From Brooklawnia sp963780175 (lineage in GTDB: Bacteria; Actinomycetota; Actinomycetes; Propionibacteriales; Propionibacteriaceae): a stretch of 64,000 nucleotides of DNA. A program made the translations under genes and the position numbers. Below, piece after piece: positions 17,792 through 25,549 of the stretch (its first letter is position 1; each line of letters starts with the position of its first letter). The DNA lies in NCBI GenBank assembly GCA_963780175.1, contig CAWAAT010000002.1:1-64000 (forward strand), in the 5' to 3' direction. Below the pieces are notes generated by a model, which saw only the letters and a program-made list of their open reading frames with translations, ran no database searches and was not told where the DNA came from.

Positions 17792-18187
17792 TCAGTTGTC
17801 CTTGAGGTCGGGGTCAGGGGCGTTCGCGGCCTGCATCTCGGCGACCTTGGCGCGTACCTCAACCATGTCCAGACCGCGTACCTGCTCGATCAGGCTCTCC
17901 AGGGCAGCGGACGGGAGCGCGCCGGCCTGCGAGAACACCGGGATGCCTTCGCGGAAGATCATCAAGGTGGGGATCGAGTTGATCCCTGCTGCGCCGGCCA
18001 ACTGCTGTTGGTCCTCGGTGTCGATCTTGCCGAAGGCGATGTCGGTGTGAGTCTCGCTGGCCTGCTCGTAGACCGGGGCGAAGCGCTTGCAGGGCCCGCA
18101 CCAGTCGGCCCAGAAGTCGAGTAGCACGATGTCGTTGCCGCGCAGCGTCTCGTCCAGGTTCTCGCTGGTGATCGTGATGGTGGCCAT
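17792..18187 (-). CDS. trxA: Thioredoxin
   Basis: Small cytoplasmic dithiol reductase, 131 residues with the classical thioredoxin fold. The active site is WCGPC with Cys30 and Cys33, and the cis-proline is in SIPTLMIF. The ATG at 18187 has AGGAGA upstream and gives a typical N-terminus (MATITIT); the longer frame is rejected. The C-terminal tail of ~20 residues after the fold is slightly longer than usual. A SigR-type promoter sits ~75 bases upstream, consistent with disulfide-stress induction. Confidence 0.95.
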   Translation of the reverse strand: MATITITSENLDETLRGNDIVLLDFWADWCGPCKRFAPVYEQASETHTDIAFGKIDTEDQQQLAGAAGINSIPTLMIFREGIPVFSQAGALPSAALESLIEQVRGLDMVEVRAKVAEMQAANAPDPDLKDN

Positions 18188-18259
18188 GAAATCCGTCTCC
18201 TGTGCTGGGGTCGCGCCCGTCTCGAGCACGTGCCGGACAATGCGTCCGACATGTGTGAG

Positions 18260-18285
18260 AACAGTCTGAGGCAGGCGGATATTCC
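18260..18285 (-). promoter_or_regulatory. SigR/SigH-type promoter of trxA
   Basis: On the minus strand GGAAT (18285-18281) and GTT (18262-18260) are separated by exactly 18 bases. This matches the GGAAT-N18-GTT pattern known for the actinobacterial disulfide-stress sigma factor SigR/SigH, which controls thioredoxin genes in Streptomyces and Mycobacterium. Assignment is by motif and by the identity of the downstream gene. Confidence 0.7.
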
Positions 18286-18313
18286 TCGCGTGCCCGGCCA
18301 GGGGCAAGAAGGA

Positions 18314-18355
18314 GCCGGGGCCCGCGTACCCACCCCCTGAGACGCGAGCCCCGGC
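18314..18355. repeat. Strong GC hairpin upstream of the exchanger gene
   Basis: Outer arms GCCGGGGC/GCCCCGGC (8 bases) and inner arms CGCGT/ACGCG enclose a ~14-base loop, a 13-pair structure with one asymmetric bulge. It lies 208 bases before the exchanger start. It could be a terminator of an unseen transcript, a leader structure or part of a small RNA. Confidence 0.55.
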
Positions 18356-18562
18356 CGTTAGTCGCACGTCGGTGGCCGGGGGACCACCGGAATCGACTGT
18401 TCACTAATGTTGCCATGGACGGGCGGGAGAACTCCACTCGAAACGCCGCATTGATCACGTCGATGAATCCATTCAGCCGCGCTCGGGGCGAGTGGTTGAT
18501 GGTATGGGGTGCTGCACTCGGCGGTGTGCCCAGACGGTGAAGCAGGACGAGAGGTGTGATCG

Positions 18563-20131
18563 ATGGTCGACATCCTGGTTGCCAACCCGCTGCTGGCGGT
18601 GATGTTCGTCCTGGCCGCGGGTGCGGCCTTCGGGCAGATCCCCTTCGGCCCACTCAGGTTCGGTGCCGCCGGGGCACTGTTCGTGGGGTTGGCGGTGGGG
18701 CTCCTCGACCCCAGGATCGGGGCTTCGCTGGGTCTGCTGAGTGGGCTGGGCCTGGCGCTGTTCGTCTACACGGTGGGGCTGGCCGCGGGCTCGACGTTTC
18801 TGCGCGACCTGCGCACCCAGTGGTCGCTGATGGTGCTGGGTGTGCTCACCCTGGCCGTGGTCGCCGCACTGCTCCGCGGCCTGGGCTGGCTGCTGGGCAC
18901 CCCCATCGCTGCGTTGGCCGGCGCGTACGCCGGTGCCCTCACCTCGACTCCCGCCTTGGCCGCGGCATCGGCAGCAGCGGGTGGTGACGCGCAGGTTGCG
19001 GTGGGCTACGCACTGGCCTACCCGGTCGGTGTGGTGATGTCCATCGTTGTGGTCGCCCTGGGCATCGGACGGCGTTGGCCGGGGCGCCGCGACACGGCGT
19101 CCCTGGCCGGGGCGGGCATTGCGACCATGAGCGTCGTCGTCGAGCGGCAGATGGCCCTGGACGACGTGCCCGGTTGGGCACAACAGCAGATCAAGCTCAG
19201 CTACTTGCGGCGCGGAAACCGGACGCGCGTCGTCCAGCCTGGTGACCGCCTCAACGTGGATGACACCGTGCTGCTGGTGGGCCCCGAGACGCAGGTGGCC
19301 GCGGCCGCGGCCGCCCTGGGGCGTCCCGCGAACACCGGGCTCACCCATGATCGTGCGGACGTCGACTTCCGACGGTTCCTGGTCTCCGAGCCGCAGCTGA
19401 CTGGTCGAACCGTGGCAGAACTCGACGTCGCCGGACGCTTCGGTGGCACCATCACCCGCGTCAAGCGCGGTGACCTCGACATGGTGGCCGCCGAGGACTT
19501 GGTGATCCAGCCCGGTGACCGGGTGCTCGCGGTGGTGCCGCGCGAACGGATGGAGGACGCGGCGTCCTTCTTCGGCGACTCGGAGCGCAAGATCAGCGAG
19601 ATCGACGCCTTGGGGTTCGCCCTCGGACTGACCGCCGGTCTGCTGCTCGGCCTGGTGCGGGTGCCGCTGCCCGGCGGCAGCGCATTCTCGCTGGGGACGG
19701 CGGCCGGCCCGCTGGTCGTCGGCATGGTGCTCGGAGCGGTCCACCGCACCGGCCCACTTCAATGGGATCTACCCCAGGCGGCCAACCTCACGATCCGCCA
19801 GCTCGGTCTGCTGCTCTTCCTGGCCGCGGTCGGTCTGGCCAACGGTCCGGCCTTCGCCGCGTCCATGCTCACCCTCACCGGCCTGCAGGTCGGAGCGCTG
19901 GCGGCCGTGGTGGTGCTGGGCGCCGCCGGGGTCTTCCTGTTGGGCGGGCGGTTGCTCGGGTTGTCGGCCCAGCGGGTGATGGGTGGGTTCGCGGGCCTGA
20001 TCGGTCAGCCGGCGATCCTCGCCTTCGCCACATCGAAGACCAACGACGAGCGGGTCGAGTCGGGATACGCCGCCCTGTTCGCGGTGGGCATCATCGCCAA
20101 GATCGTGATCGTCACGCTGCTGGTGGGTTGA
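18563..20131 (+). CDS. AspT/YidE-type exchanger with TrkA_C domain
   Basis: Predicted membrane antiporter of the aspartate:alanine exchanger (AAE) family; the substrate is unknown. The 522-residue product has two halves of about five helices each, of the kind ALFVYTVGLAAGS and QLGLLLFLAAVGLANGP. They flank a soluble region (about 195-335) resembling paired TrkA_C (RCK_C) modules, with GDRLNVDDTVLLVGPE and PGDRVLAVVPRERM. The ATG at 18563 follows a GAGAGGTG-like ribosome site. Its last 20 bases overlap the 3' end of the convergent iclR-type gene. It may serve the neighbouring sugar-acid cluster, but that is only a guess from position. Confidence 0.88.
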   Translation: MVDILVANPLLAVMFVLAAGAAFGQIPFGPLRFGAAGALFVGLAVGLLDPRIGASLGLLSGLGLALFVYTVGLAAGSTFLRDLRTQWSLMVLGVLTLAVVAALLRGLGWLLGTPIAALAGAYAGALTSTPALAAASAAAGGDAQVAVGYALAYPVGVVMSIVVVALGIGRRWPGRRDTASLAGAGIATMSVVVERQMALDDVPGWAQQQIKLSYLRRGNRTRVVQPGDRLNVDDTVLLVGPETQVAAAAAALGRPANTGLTHDRADVDFRRFLVSEPQLTGRTVAELDVAGRFGGTITRVKRGDLDMVAAEDLVIQPGDRVLAVVPRERMEDAASFFGDSERKISEIDALGFALGLTAGLLLGLVRVPLPGGSAFSLGTAAGPLVVGMVLGAVHRTGPLQWDLPQAANLTIRQLGLLLFLAAVGLANGPAFAASMLTLTGLQVGALAAVVVLGAAGVFLLGGRLLGLSAQRVMGGFAGLIGQPAILAFATSKTNDERVESGYAALFAVGIIAKIVIVTLLVG

Positions 20132-20897
20132 CCGTGAGGACGGCCGGCAGCCGCAGCCCTTCGGGCAGCCGCGGGGGCACCAGCGACGCGACGCGTTGAG
20201 CCAGCTCGGTCATCCGCCGGTCGTCCAGGCTGTTGGCCAGCATCGTGACGCTCAAGGCTGCGACTGCCGAGCCCTGCGCCAGGATCGGGACGCCCAGGCA
20301 GGCGATTCCCGGCTCGTTCTCCTCCAACTCGGTGGCGTAACCGCGACGACGAGCCTCAAAGACCGACTCGCGGAGCCTGTCGACGTCCTCGCCCGCCCCG
20401 GCGAAGGCATCCAGTTGGTCGTCCGGGACGTTCCGGAAGGCCAGGATGGCCCGGCCCAGCGAAGTCGTGGCCGCGGGCACCGAGCGTCCCACCTGTGACC
20501 ACACCCGAATCGCCTTCTCGGGCTCGACCTTGTCGACGTAGACCACCCGATCGCCGTTGAGCACACCCAGATGGACGAGTTCGTCCAGGTCACGGGCCAG
20601 CACCAGGAGCGCAGGGTGCAGCAGTTGTGACAGGGAGGCCGGCCCGAAGTAGTTGGCGCCCAGTCCGACGGCGGCCAGCCCGAGGCGGTAGCTGCCGTCG
20701 GGGTCCTGGGCAACGAAGCCCCGGGCGCGCATCGTGGCCAGCGCACGATAGGCCGTCGACTTGTTCATCTGCAGGTCGCGGCACAACGTCACCAACGAGG
20801 TCCCCTCGGGGCCTGCCTGCGACAGGGCCGTCAGCAGAGCCAGCGCACGGTCGATGGCCTCGACCGGTGCGGGTCCTGCTGCCTCGGGGACGCTCAT
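20112..20897 (-). CDS. IclR-family transcriptional regulator
   Basis: Likely controls the surrounding catabolic cluster. The 261-residue product has an N-terminal winged helix-turn-helix (residues ~15-70, LVTLCRDLQMNKSTAYRALATM) and a C-terminal IclR effector domain (CLGVPIL, AALSVTM). It is the last of four genes on the minus strand (SDR, flavoprotein, TIM-barrel protein, IclR), spaced 22 bases after the TIM-barrel gene. Known relatives such as KdgR respond to sugar-acid intermediates, which fits the KDG/KDPG genes across the divergent promoter. Its 3' end overlaps the exchanger gene by 20 bases. Confidence 0.92.
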   Translation of the reverse strand: MSVPEAAGPAPVEAIDRALALLTALSQAGPEGTSLVTLCRDLQMNKSTAYRALATMRARGFVAQDPDGSYRLGLAAVGLGANYFGPASLSQLLHPALLVLARDLDELVHLGVLNGDRVVYVDKVEPEKAIRVWSQVGRSVPAATTSLGRAILAFRNVPDDQLDAFAGAGEDVDRLRESVFEARRRGYATELEENEPGIACLGVPILAQGSAVAALSVTMLANSLDDRRMTELAQRVASLVPPRLPEGLRLPAVLTVNPPAA

Positions 20898-20919
20898 GGG
20901 CCCCAGTCTGCCAGTTGGC

Positions 20920-21756
20920 TCACAGGGCGGGCGCGACGAGGCTCTCGAAACGCTGCCGCACCAGCGCCAACGCCTGAGGCAGGGGCATCGCCCACAGGTC
21001 CGCGTTGAAGATCTCGGCCTCGACGTCGTCGCTGTAGCCGGTGCGGGCCACCGCGCCGCTCAGTTCGGCGAAGTCGATGTAGCCGTCACCCATCACCCCT
21101 CGCGAGAGCAGCGGGTCGCTGGCCAGCGGCAGATTCCAGTCCGAGACCTGGTAGCTCAGCAGGCGTCCCGCCTGGCCGATGGCCTCGATGGAGGTCAGCA
21201 CCTGGGGATCCCACCAGATGTGGTAGGTGTCGACGACCACCCCCACCGACTCGTGCCCAGAGGCCTGGGCCATCGCCAAGGCGTCGTCCAGTGTCGAGAT
21301 GACGGCCCGGTCGGCGGCGAACATCGGGTGCATGGGTTCGAGGGCCAGCCGGACGCCGGCCGACTCGGCATACGGGGCCAGTTCGGCGATGGTCTGGGGG
21401 ATCCCCGCCCGCGCCCGAGTGATGGACTGGCCACGCTGCAGGCCCCCCACCACCATGACCAGCACCGAGGTACCGAGTTGGTGGGCCTCGTCGATCGCGC
21501 GACGGTTGTCGTCCAGCGCCTCGCGGCGTCCGGCCTCGGTGTCAGCGGTCAGGAACCCGCCGCGACACAGCGAACTGACCCGCAGGCCGGTCGCGCGGAC
21601 GAGGTCGGCGGCACGCTGGACGCCGATCTCGGCGACGTTCTGGCGCCACAGTCCGACCGAGCCGATGCCGGCCTGCGCCACCCCGGTGATGAACTGTTCG
21701 CAGGGCGTGGGACGCATGGACCACTGGTTGATCGACAGGCGTTGCGTCGGCTCCAT
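20920..21756 (-). CDS. Sugar phosphate isomerase/epimerase-like TIM barrel
   Basis: A 278-residue protein of the xylose-isomerase-like / AP-endonuclease-2 TIM-barrel family. Residues suited to binding a divalent metal appear in LALEPMHP, VGVVVDTYHIWWD and the late VEAEIF segment. Relatives include hydroxypyruvate isomerase, inosose dehydratase and ketose epimerases; the substrate here cannot be read from sequence. The ATG at 21756 has GAGGAG ten bases upstream and gives MEPTQRLSINQW, a normal N-terminus, so the longer frame is dropped. It starts ten bases after the flavoprotein gene stops. Confidence 0.88.
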   Translation of the reverse strand: MEPTQRLSINQWSMRPTPCEQFITGVAQAGIGSVGLWRQNVAEIGVQRAADLVRATGLRVSSLCRGGFLTADTEAGRREALDDNRRAIDEAHQLGTSVLVMVVGGLQRGQSITRARAGIPQTIAELAPYAESAGVRLALEPMHPMFAADRAVISTLDDALAMAQASGHESVGVVVDTYHIWWDPQVLTSIEAIGQAGRLLSYQVSDWNLPLASDPLLSRGVMGDGYIDFAELSGAVARTGYSDDVEAEIFNADLWAMPLPQALALVRQRFESLVAPAL

Positions 21757-21766
21757 TGAGTACTCC

Positions 21767-23845
21767 TCAGTAGACGTTGCGATGTTCGCGGAAGGTGCGC
21801 CAGACGACCTCGAAGGGCTCGTCGGGACGAGGCAGTGGACGCACGGCACGCCACCGGCAGACAACCGCCGGCAGATCATCGCCGGACTCAGGGTCGAGGG
21901 TGACGATCTGGGCGACCGCGTCAAGGGCACCGTCATCCCGGACGAAGCAGAACCGGTCGTCCAGGCCGAGGTCCGCCGGGTTGCCCTGGGCGTCCACCCA
22001 CGTCGGCAGGTCGCCGTTCGGGTCGGTGTACAGCACCGAGCCGCGGCTGCGTCCGCCGTGCTCCAGGTAGTCGGCCATCGCGGTGAGGTAGACGTACTGG
22101 GTGGTCACGATGTCGCGCACCAGGAACAGCCGGTCGACCGACCGACGGCTGGTCGCATCGATGGCCATCGTCTGGCCGTAATGGTGAAGCCGCTCGGCGG
22201 CAGCCTGTCGCGCCTCGTCCACCGAGGACGCGGAGCGCACCAGCCCAGCCTTCGCACTCATCAGTGAGCTGGCCTCAACAAGTGCCTCGCCGGTGTTGTC
22301 GGGTGCACCTGCCGAAAAACGGGCATGGGCGTCGGCCACCATCCTGAGGGCTTGCGCCACCAGGGGTTCGGCGGCGGCCGTGAAGGCGTCCTCCTCCGGT
22401 GCCTGGTGGGGGCCCTGCTGGGCGATCCACTCCGCGGCCCGGGTGGCGCCGACCTGGCCGGAGTTGAGTGCGGCGCCGCCGGGCCGGTAGACCCCGTGCG
22501 CCCCCGCCGCCTCGCCCACCGGGTACAGCCCGGCCAGCGGTGAGCGCCACCAGGCGTCCACCTCGAGGCCGCCGTTGTTGTGCTGGGCGCACACGGCGAT
22601 CTCCAGGGGTTCGCAGGCCAGGTCGACCCGAGGGCCGCGCTCGAGGTAGAAGTCGTAGGCGGCCTGGTTGAGCCGCTTGAGCCGCTCGACGGGAGTTGCG
22701 CCGGCCGGCAGGTCGGCCACCCCGGTGCGCCGCAGATACTCCTGGGCCTCGGGGCTGAGGCCGGCGAGATCGAAGTCGTGGCCGCCCGGATTGCTGCGGA
22801 AGTCGAGCCAGACCCGGCGTCCACGCAGCACGGTCTCGCGGTAGACCAGCAGGTCGACGACCGACGAGCCGTCAGCAGCCTTGCGCGCGTCGAAGGGCCA
22901 TTGGTAGCCCTTGAGGAATACCAGGGACGACTGGACGCCCAGGTCGGGCAGGGCCTCGTCCAGGAACTCGCGCTCGTCGCCGCCGTCGGCATCGGTCGAG
23001 ACGAACCGGGGGATCACCTGCATGTAGCTGCCCGAGACGTTCCAGCGCGGGGCGATCGAGGCCAACCCGAACTGCCACTCGGTGAGGTTCTTGCCGGGAG
23101 CACCTGCGCGCAATGCGGCGCCGGTGGCCCCCCACTGGCCGTGCGGGTAGACCGAGTCGGCATAGATGCCGGCCGGGCCGCCGGTCGCGTAGACCACGTG
23201 GGAGGCGCGGATGAGCAGGAAGCGCGCACCCGGGTCGGTCTCGGCCCGCTCGGCGGCCTCGGAGGTCTTGTTCATCACCAGCAGGCCGACCACCCGAGGC
23301 TCCGGGCCGGTTCGGTCGACCACCAGGTCGATCACCCGGCAGCCCTCCATGATGGGCACACCGGCCGCCCGGACGCGGGCCTCCAGCGCCTCGGTCATCG
23401 ATTTGGACGTGTAGGGCCCGATGGACGTCGCCCGCTCGCGGGGGTCGTGGTCGGTCTTGTAGCCGATGAACTGACCGAAGCGGTCGGTGGGGAAGGGCAC
23501 TCCGGCGTCCACCAGGTGGTGGAAGGCGAGCGCCGAGTTGGCGGCCTCGACGAGGGCGTTGTCGCCGTCCATGGCGCCACCTGCGAACAGGGTGGCGGCC
23601 AGATCGGCCACCGAGTCTGGGGCCGCGCCGCCCAGACTGAGCTTGTAGTAGGTCTGCTTGTCCGAGCCCGCGTTGCGCGAGGCGCCCGCGCGGATCTTGT
23701 CGGCGATGACGATCAGGTCGCTCTGCCCTGCCATCACCAGCCGGTCGGCCGCGCAGTATCCGGCCGAGCCGGTGCCCACCACCACGGTGGTCGTGATGAT
23801 GGTCGCCACCAGGTGGCCGTCGATGAGTGTGTGGGTGGTCTGCAT
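21767..23845 (-). CDS. FAD-dependent fumarate-reductase-like flavoprotein
   Basis: Soluble oxidoreductase of the succinate dehydrogenase/fumarate reductase/L-aspartate oxidase flavoprotein family, 692 residues. The FAD-binding motif VVVGTGSAGYCAADR lies near residues 21-35, VVYATGG in the middle, and the family signature LYPVGEAAGAHGVYRPGGAALNSG toward the C-terminal half, followed by a helical domain and a C-terminal cap. No iron-sulfur or membrane-anchor subunit is adjacent, so electrons must go to oxygen, a soluble carrier or an organic acceptor. It sits between an SDR (nine bases upstream) and the TIM-barrel gene, which suggests oxidation of a sugar-derived alcohol, acid or enone. GAGGAG precedes the ATG. 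The substrate is unknown. Confidence 0.85.
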   Translation of the reverse strand: MQTTHTLIDGHLVATIITTTVVVGTGSAGYCAADRLVMAGQSDLIVIADKIRAGASRNAGSDKQTYYKLSLGGAAPDSVADLAATLFAGGAMDGDNALVEAANSALAFHHLVDAGVPFPTDRFGQFIGYKTDHDPRERATSIGPYTSKSMTEALEARVRAAGVPIMEGCRVIDLVVDRTGPEPRVVGLLVMNKTSEAAERAETDPGARFLLIRASHVVYATGGPAGIYADSVYPHGQWGATGAALRAGAPGKNLTEWQFGLASIAPRWNVSGSYMQVIPRFVSTDADGGDEREFLDEALPDLGVQSSLVFLKGYQWPFDARKAADGSSVVDLLVYRETVLRGRRVWLDFRSNPGGHDFDLAGLSPEAQEYLRRTGVADLPAGATPVERLKRLNQAAYDFYLERGPRVDLACEPLEIAVCAQHNNGGLEVDAWWRSPLAGLYPVGEAAGAHGVYRPGGAALNSGQVGATRAAEWIAQQGPHQAPEEDAFTAAAEPLVAQALRMVADAHARFSAGAPDNTGEALVEASSLMSAKAGLVRSASSVDEARQAAAERLHHYGQTMAIDATSRRSVDRLFLVRDIVTTQYVYLTAMADYLEHGGRSRGSVLYTDPNGDLPTWVDAQGNPADLGLDDRFCFVRDDGALDAVAQIVTLDPESGDDLPAVVCRWRAVRPLPRPDEPFEVVWRTFREHRNVY

Positions 23846-23854
23846 GGTCGCTCC

Positions 23855-24640
23855 TCAGAGCCTGGGCAGGTGCATGCCGCCGTCGACGTGGATGATGTCG
23901 CCGGTCGAGTACGGCATCTGGCCGCTGACCAGCTGGAAAACCGCGCCACCGACGTCGGCGGGTATGCCCCACCGCGGCATCGGTGCCAGGCCTGACTCGA
24001 ACAGCGCGCTGTACTTGTCGGCCACTGCGGACGTCATGTCGGTGGCGATCACGCCCGGGCGCACCTCGTAGACCAGGATGCCCTCGGGAGCCAGGCGGGC
24101 AGCCCACAGCCGAGTGGCCATCGTGGCCCCTGCCTTCGAGATGCAGTACTCGCCTCGATTGATCGACACGAACTCCGAGGAGATCGAGGTGACGTTGACG
24201 ATGCTGCCGACCACGGTGCCGCTGGTGGGGTCGTGGTCGCCACGCAGTTCGATCATCGCGGCCGCGACCTTCTGGGTGAGGAAGTAGGGTCCGCGCAGGT
24301 TGATGTCGAGCACCCGGTCGAAGCTCTCGGCGCTCGCCTCGAGGATGTCCAGCCGCTCGGCAGGGGCCACCCCGGCGTTGTTGACCAGGGCATCGATGCG
24401 CCCCCAGTCCCCGACGGTCTCGCTGACGTACCGCTGGCCGTCGGCCAGGTCGGCGACGCTGCCTCGGGTGTAGCGGACTGGGCCGAGTTGGCCGAGTTCG
24501 GCGAGCAGGGCGGGGTCCGCCGGTCGGGTGGCCATCATGGACACCGCCCAGCCCTCGCTGAGCAGGCGTTCGGTGATGCCTCGGCCGATGCCACGGTTGC
24601 CGCCGGTGATCATGGCCACAGGCTGGTCGAGGCGCGTCAT
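23855..24640 (-). CDS. Short-chain dehydrogenase/reductase (SDR), copy 1
   Basis: NAD(P)-dependent oxidoreductase of 261 residues. It has the cofactor motif TGGNRGIGRG, the NNAG motif in LVNNAGVAP, and the catalytic pair in YCISK with a serine shortly before (NVTSISSE). It probably oxidises or reduces a sugar-acid hydroxyl. It is the first gene of the minus-strand operon and faces eda across a 264-base divergent region. Its C-terminal half (EVRPGVIATDMTS, YSTGDIIHVDGGMHL) closely resembles the SDR at 29103, so the cluster carries two paralogues. A GGAAGGA ribosome site precedes the ATG. Confidence 0.9.
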   Translation of the reverse strand: MTRLDQPVAMITGGNRGIGRGITERLLSEGWAVSMMATRPADPALLAELGQLGPVRYTRGSVADLADGQRYVSETVGDWGRIDALVNNAGVAPAERLDILEASAESFDRVLDINLRGPYFLTQKVAAAMIELRGDHDPTSGTVVGSIVNVTSISSEFVSINRGEYCISKAGATMATRLWAARLAPEGILVYEVRPGVIATDMTSAVADKYSALFESGLAPMPRWGIPADVGGAVFQLVSGQMPYSTGDIIHVDGGMHLPRL

Positions 24641-24833
24641 GAGAGTCCTTCCGTGAGGCTTCTGTATGGCTCATCATCCCCCAGCTGGGGACGGAGAGGG
24701 TGCGATTCTGTGGGCGGACGATGGACGCGTCCGACGAATGGAAAGCGCTTACCAGACGTTAACCCGGATCTGACTTGATGGCAACAGCATGGCGCAGGAT
24801 CTGGTAACATTCTGTTTCAACAACTGACCTCTA

Positions 24834-24852
24834 CGTTTCACTGAAAGAAACG
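24834..24852. promoter_or_regulatory. Candidate IclR-type operator before eda
   Basis: The 19-base sequence CGTTTCACTGAAAGAAACG has outer arms CGTTTC/GAAACG and nested inner arms TTTCA/TGAAA around one base. A half-like TGTTTCAA lies at 24813-24820. It is 53 bases before the eda start, in the divergent region between the two catabolic arms. The symmetry and the IclR gene in the cluster make it a candidate operator. I see no convincing -35/-10 pair. Confidence 0.45.
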
Positions 24853-24904
24853 AATGTCATCGACAACCAGCCAGTCATGAACTGGCGAAGCCTGAGGAGT
24901 GCAG

Positions 24905-25549
24905 ATGAGCGTCACTCTCGACGACATCACCCGCTATCGCATCGTTCCCGTCGTGGTTCTCAACGACGCCGCCAACGCAAGTGGTCTGGGCGACGCCCTG
25001 GTCGCTGGGGGTCTGCCGGTCGCTGAGGTCACCTTCCGCACCGCAGCTGCCGCCGCCGCCATCAAGGTGCTCGCCAAGCGTGACGACATCCTGGTGGGTG
25101 CCGGCACCGTCCGGTCGGTCGCCCAGGTCGAGCAGGCCGTGGACGCCGGCGCATGCTTCATCGTCAGCCCGGGTCTGCGCGCCGACATCGTCAAGCGCGC
25201 CCAGGAGCTTGGCATCGTGGTTCTGCCTGGTGCGGTCACCCCGACCGAGATCTTGCAGGCGGAGGATCTCGGTCTCAAGACCGTCAAGTTCTTCCCCGCC
25301 AACGTGTACGGCGGAGCCGCCGCCATCAAGGCGCTGTCGGCCCCGTTCGGCGACATCACGTTCATCCCCACCGGTGGCGTCAGCGCGGCCAACTTGGGCG
25401 AGTTCCTCGCCCTGCCCTTCATCCCGGCCGTCGGTGGCTCGTGGATGGTGCCGGCCAAGACCGTGGACGCCGGCGAGTTCGACAAGGTCGAGACGCTCAC
25501 GCGTGAGGCGATGGCCCTGGTGGCCCAACTGACTGGAGGAAACCGATGA
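24905..25549 (+). CDS. eda: 2-dehydro-3-deoxyphosphogluconate (KDPG) aldolase
   Basis: Class I aldolase splitting 2-keto-3-deoxy-6-phosphogluconate (or the galactonate analogue) into pyruvate and glyceraldehyde 3-phosphate. The 214-residue TIM barrel has the conserved EVTFRT segment, VGAGTVRS, LPGAVTPTEI and the Schiff-base lysine in LKTVKFFPA, with IPTGGVSAANLGEF following. The ATG at 24905 was preferred to a GTG six bases earlier because GAGGAG lies 6-7 bases upstream. It overlaps the kinase gene by four bases, so KDG kinase and KDPG aldolase form a coupled pair. Confidence 0.94.
   Translation: MSVTLDDITRYRIVPVVVLNDAANASGLGDALVAGGLPVAEVTFRTAAAAAAIKVLAKRDDILVGAGTVRSVAQVEQAVDAGACFIVSPGLRADIVKRAQELGIVVLPGAVTPTEILQAEDLGLKTVKFFPANVYGGAAAIKALSAPFGDITFIPTGGVSAANLGEFLALPFIPAVGGSWMVPAKTVDAGEFDKVETLTREAMALVAQLTGGNR

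Larger units (their letters stand above)
18188..18562. other. 375-base divergent intergenic region, trxA / aspT-like gene
   Basis: It holds the SigR-like promoter for trxA (18260-18285) and a strong GC-rich hairpin (18314-18355). Near 18402-18412 there is a TAATG-like sequence that could be part of the promoter for the exchanger gene. A 41-codon ATG frame at 18416-18541 lacks a ribosome site and is not called. Confidence 0.6.

Noticed and set aside
18416..18541. 41-codon ATG frame before the AspT-like gene
   Set aside because: No ribosome-binding site, no recognisable similarity, and its codon use is not convincingly gene-like.
18473..19762. Long minus-strand frame opposite the AspT-like gene (429 codons)
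   Set aside because: It is a shadow frame of a high-G+C gene: its product is rich in His, Gln, Arg and Asp and has no hydrophobic or domain pattern.
22872..24677. 601-codon minus-strand frame across the flavoprotein and SDR
   Set aside because: Same strand but wrong frame; the real genes in the other frames carry intact FAD and NAD(P) motifs.
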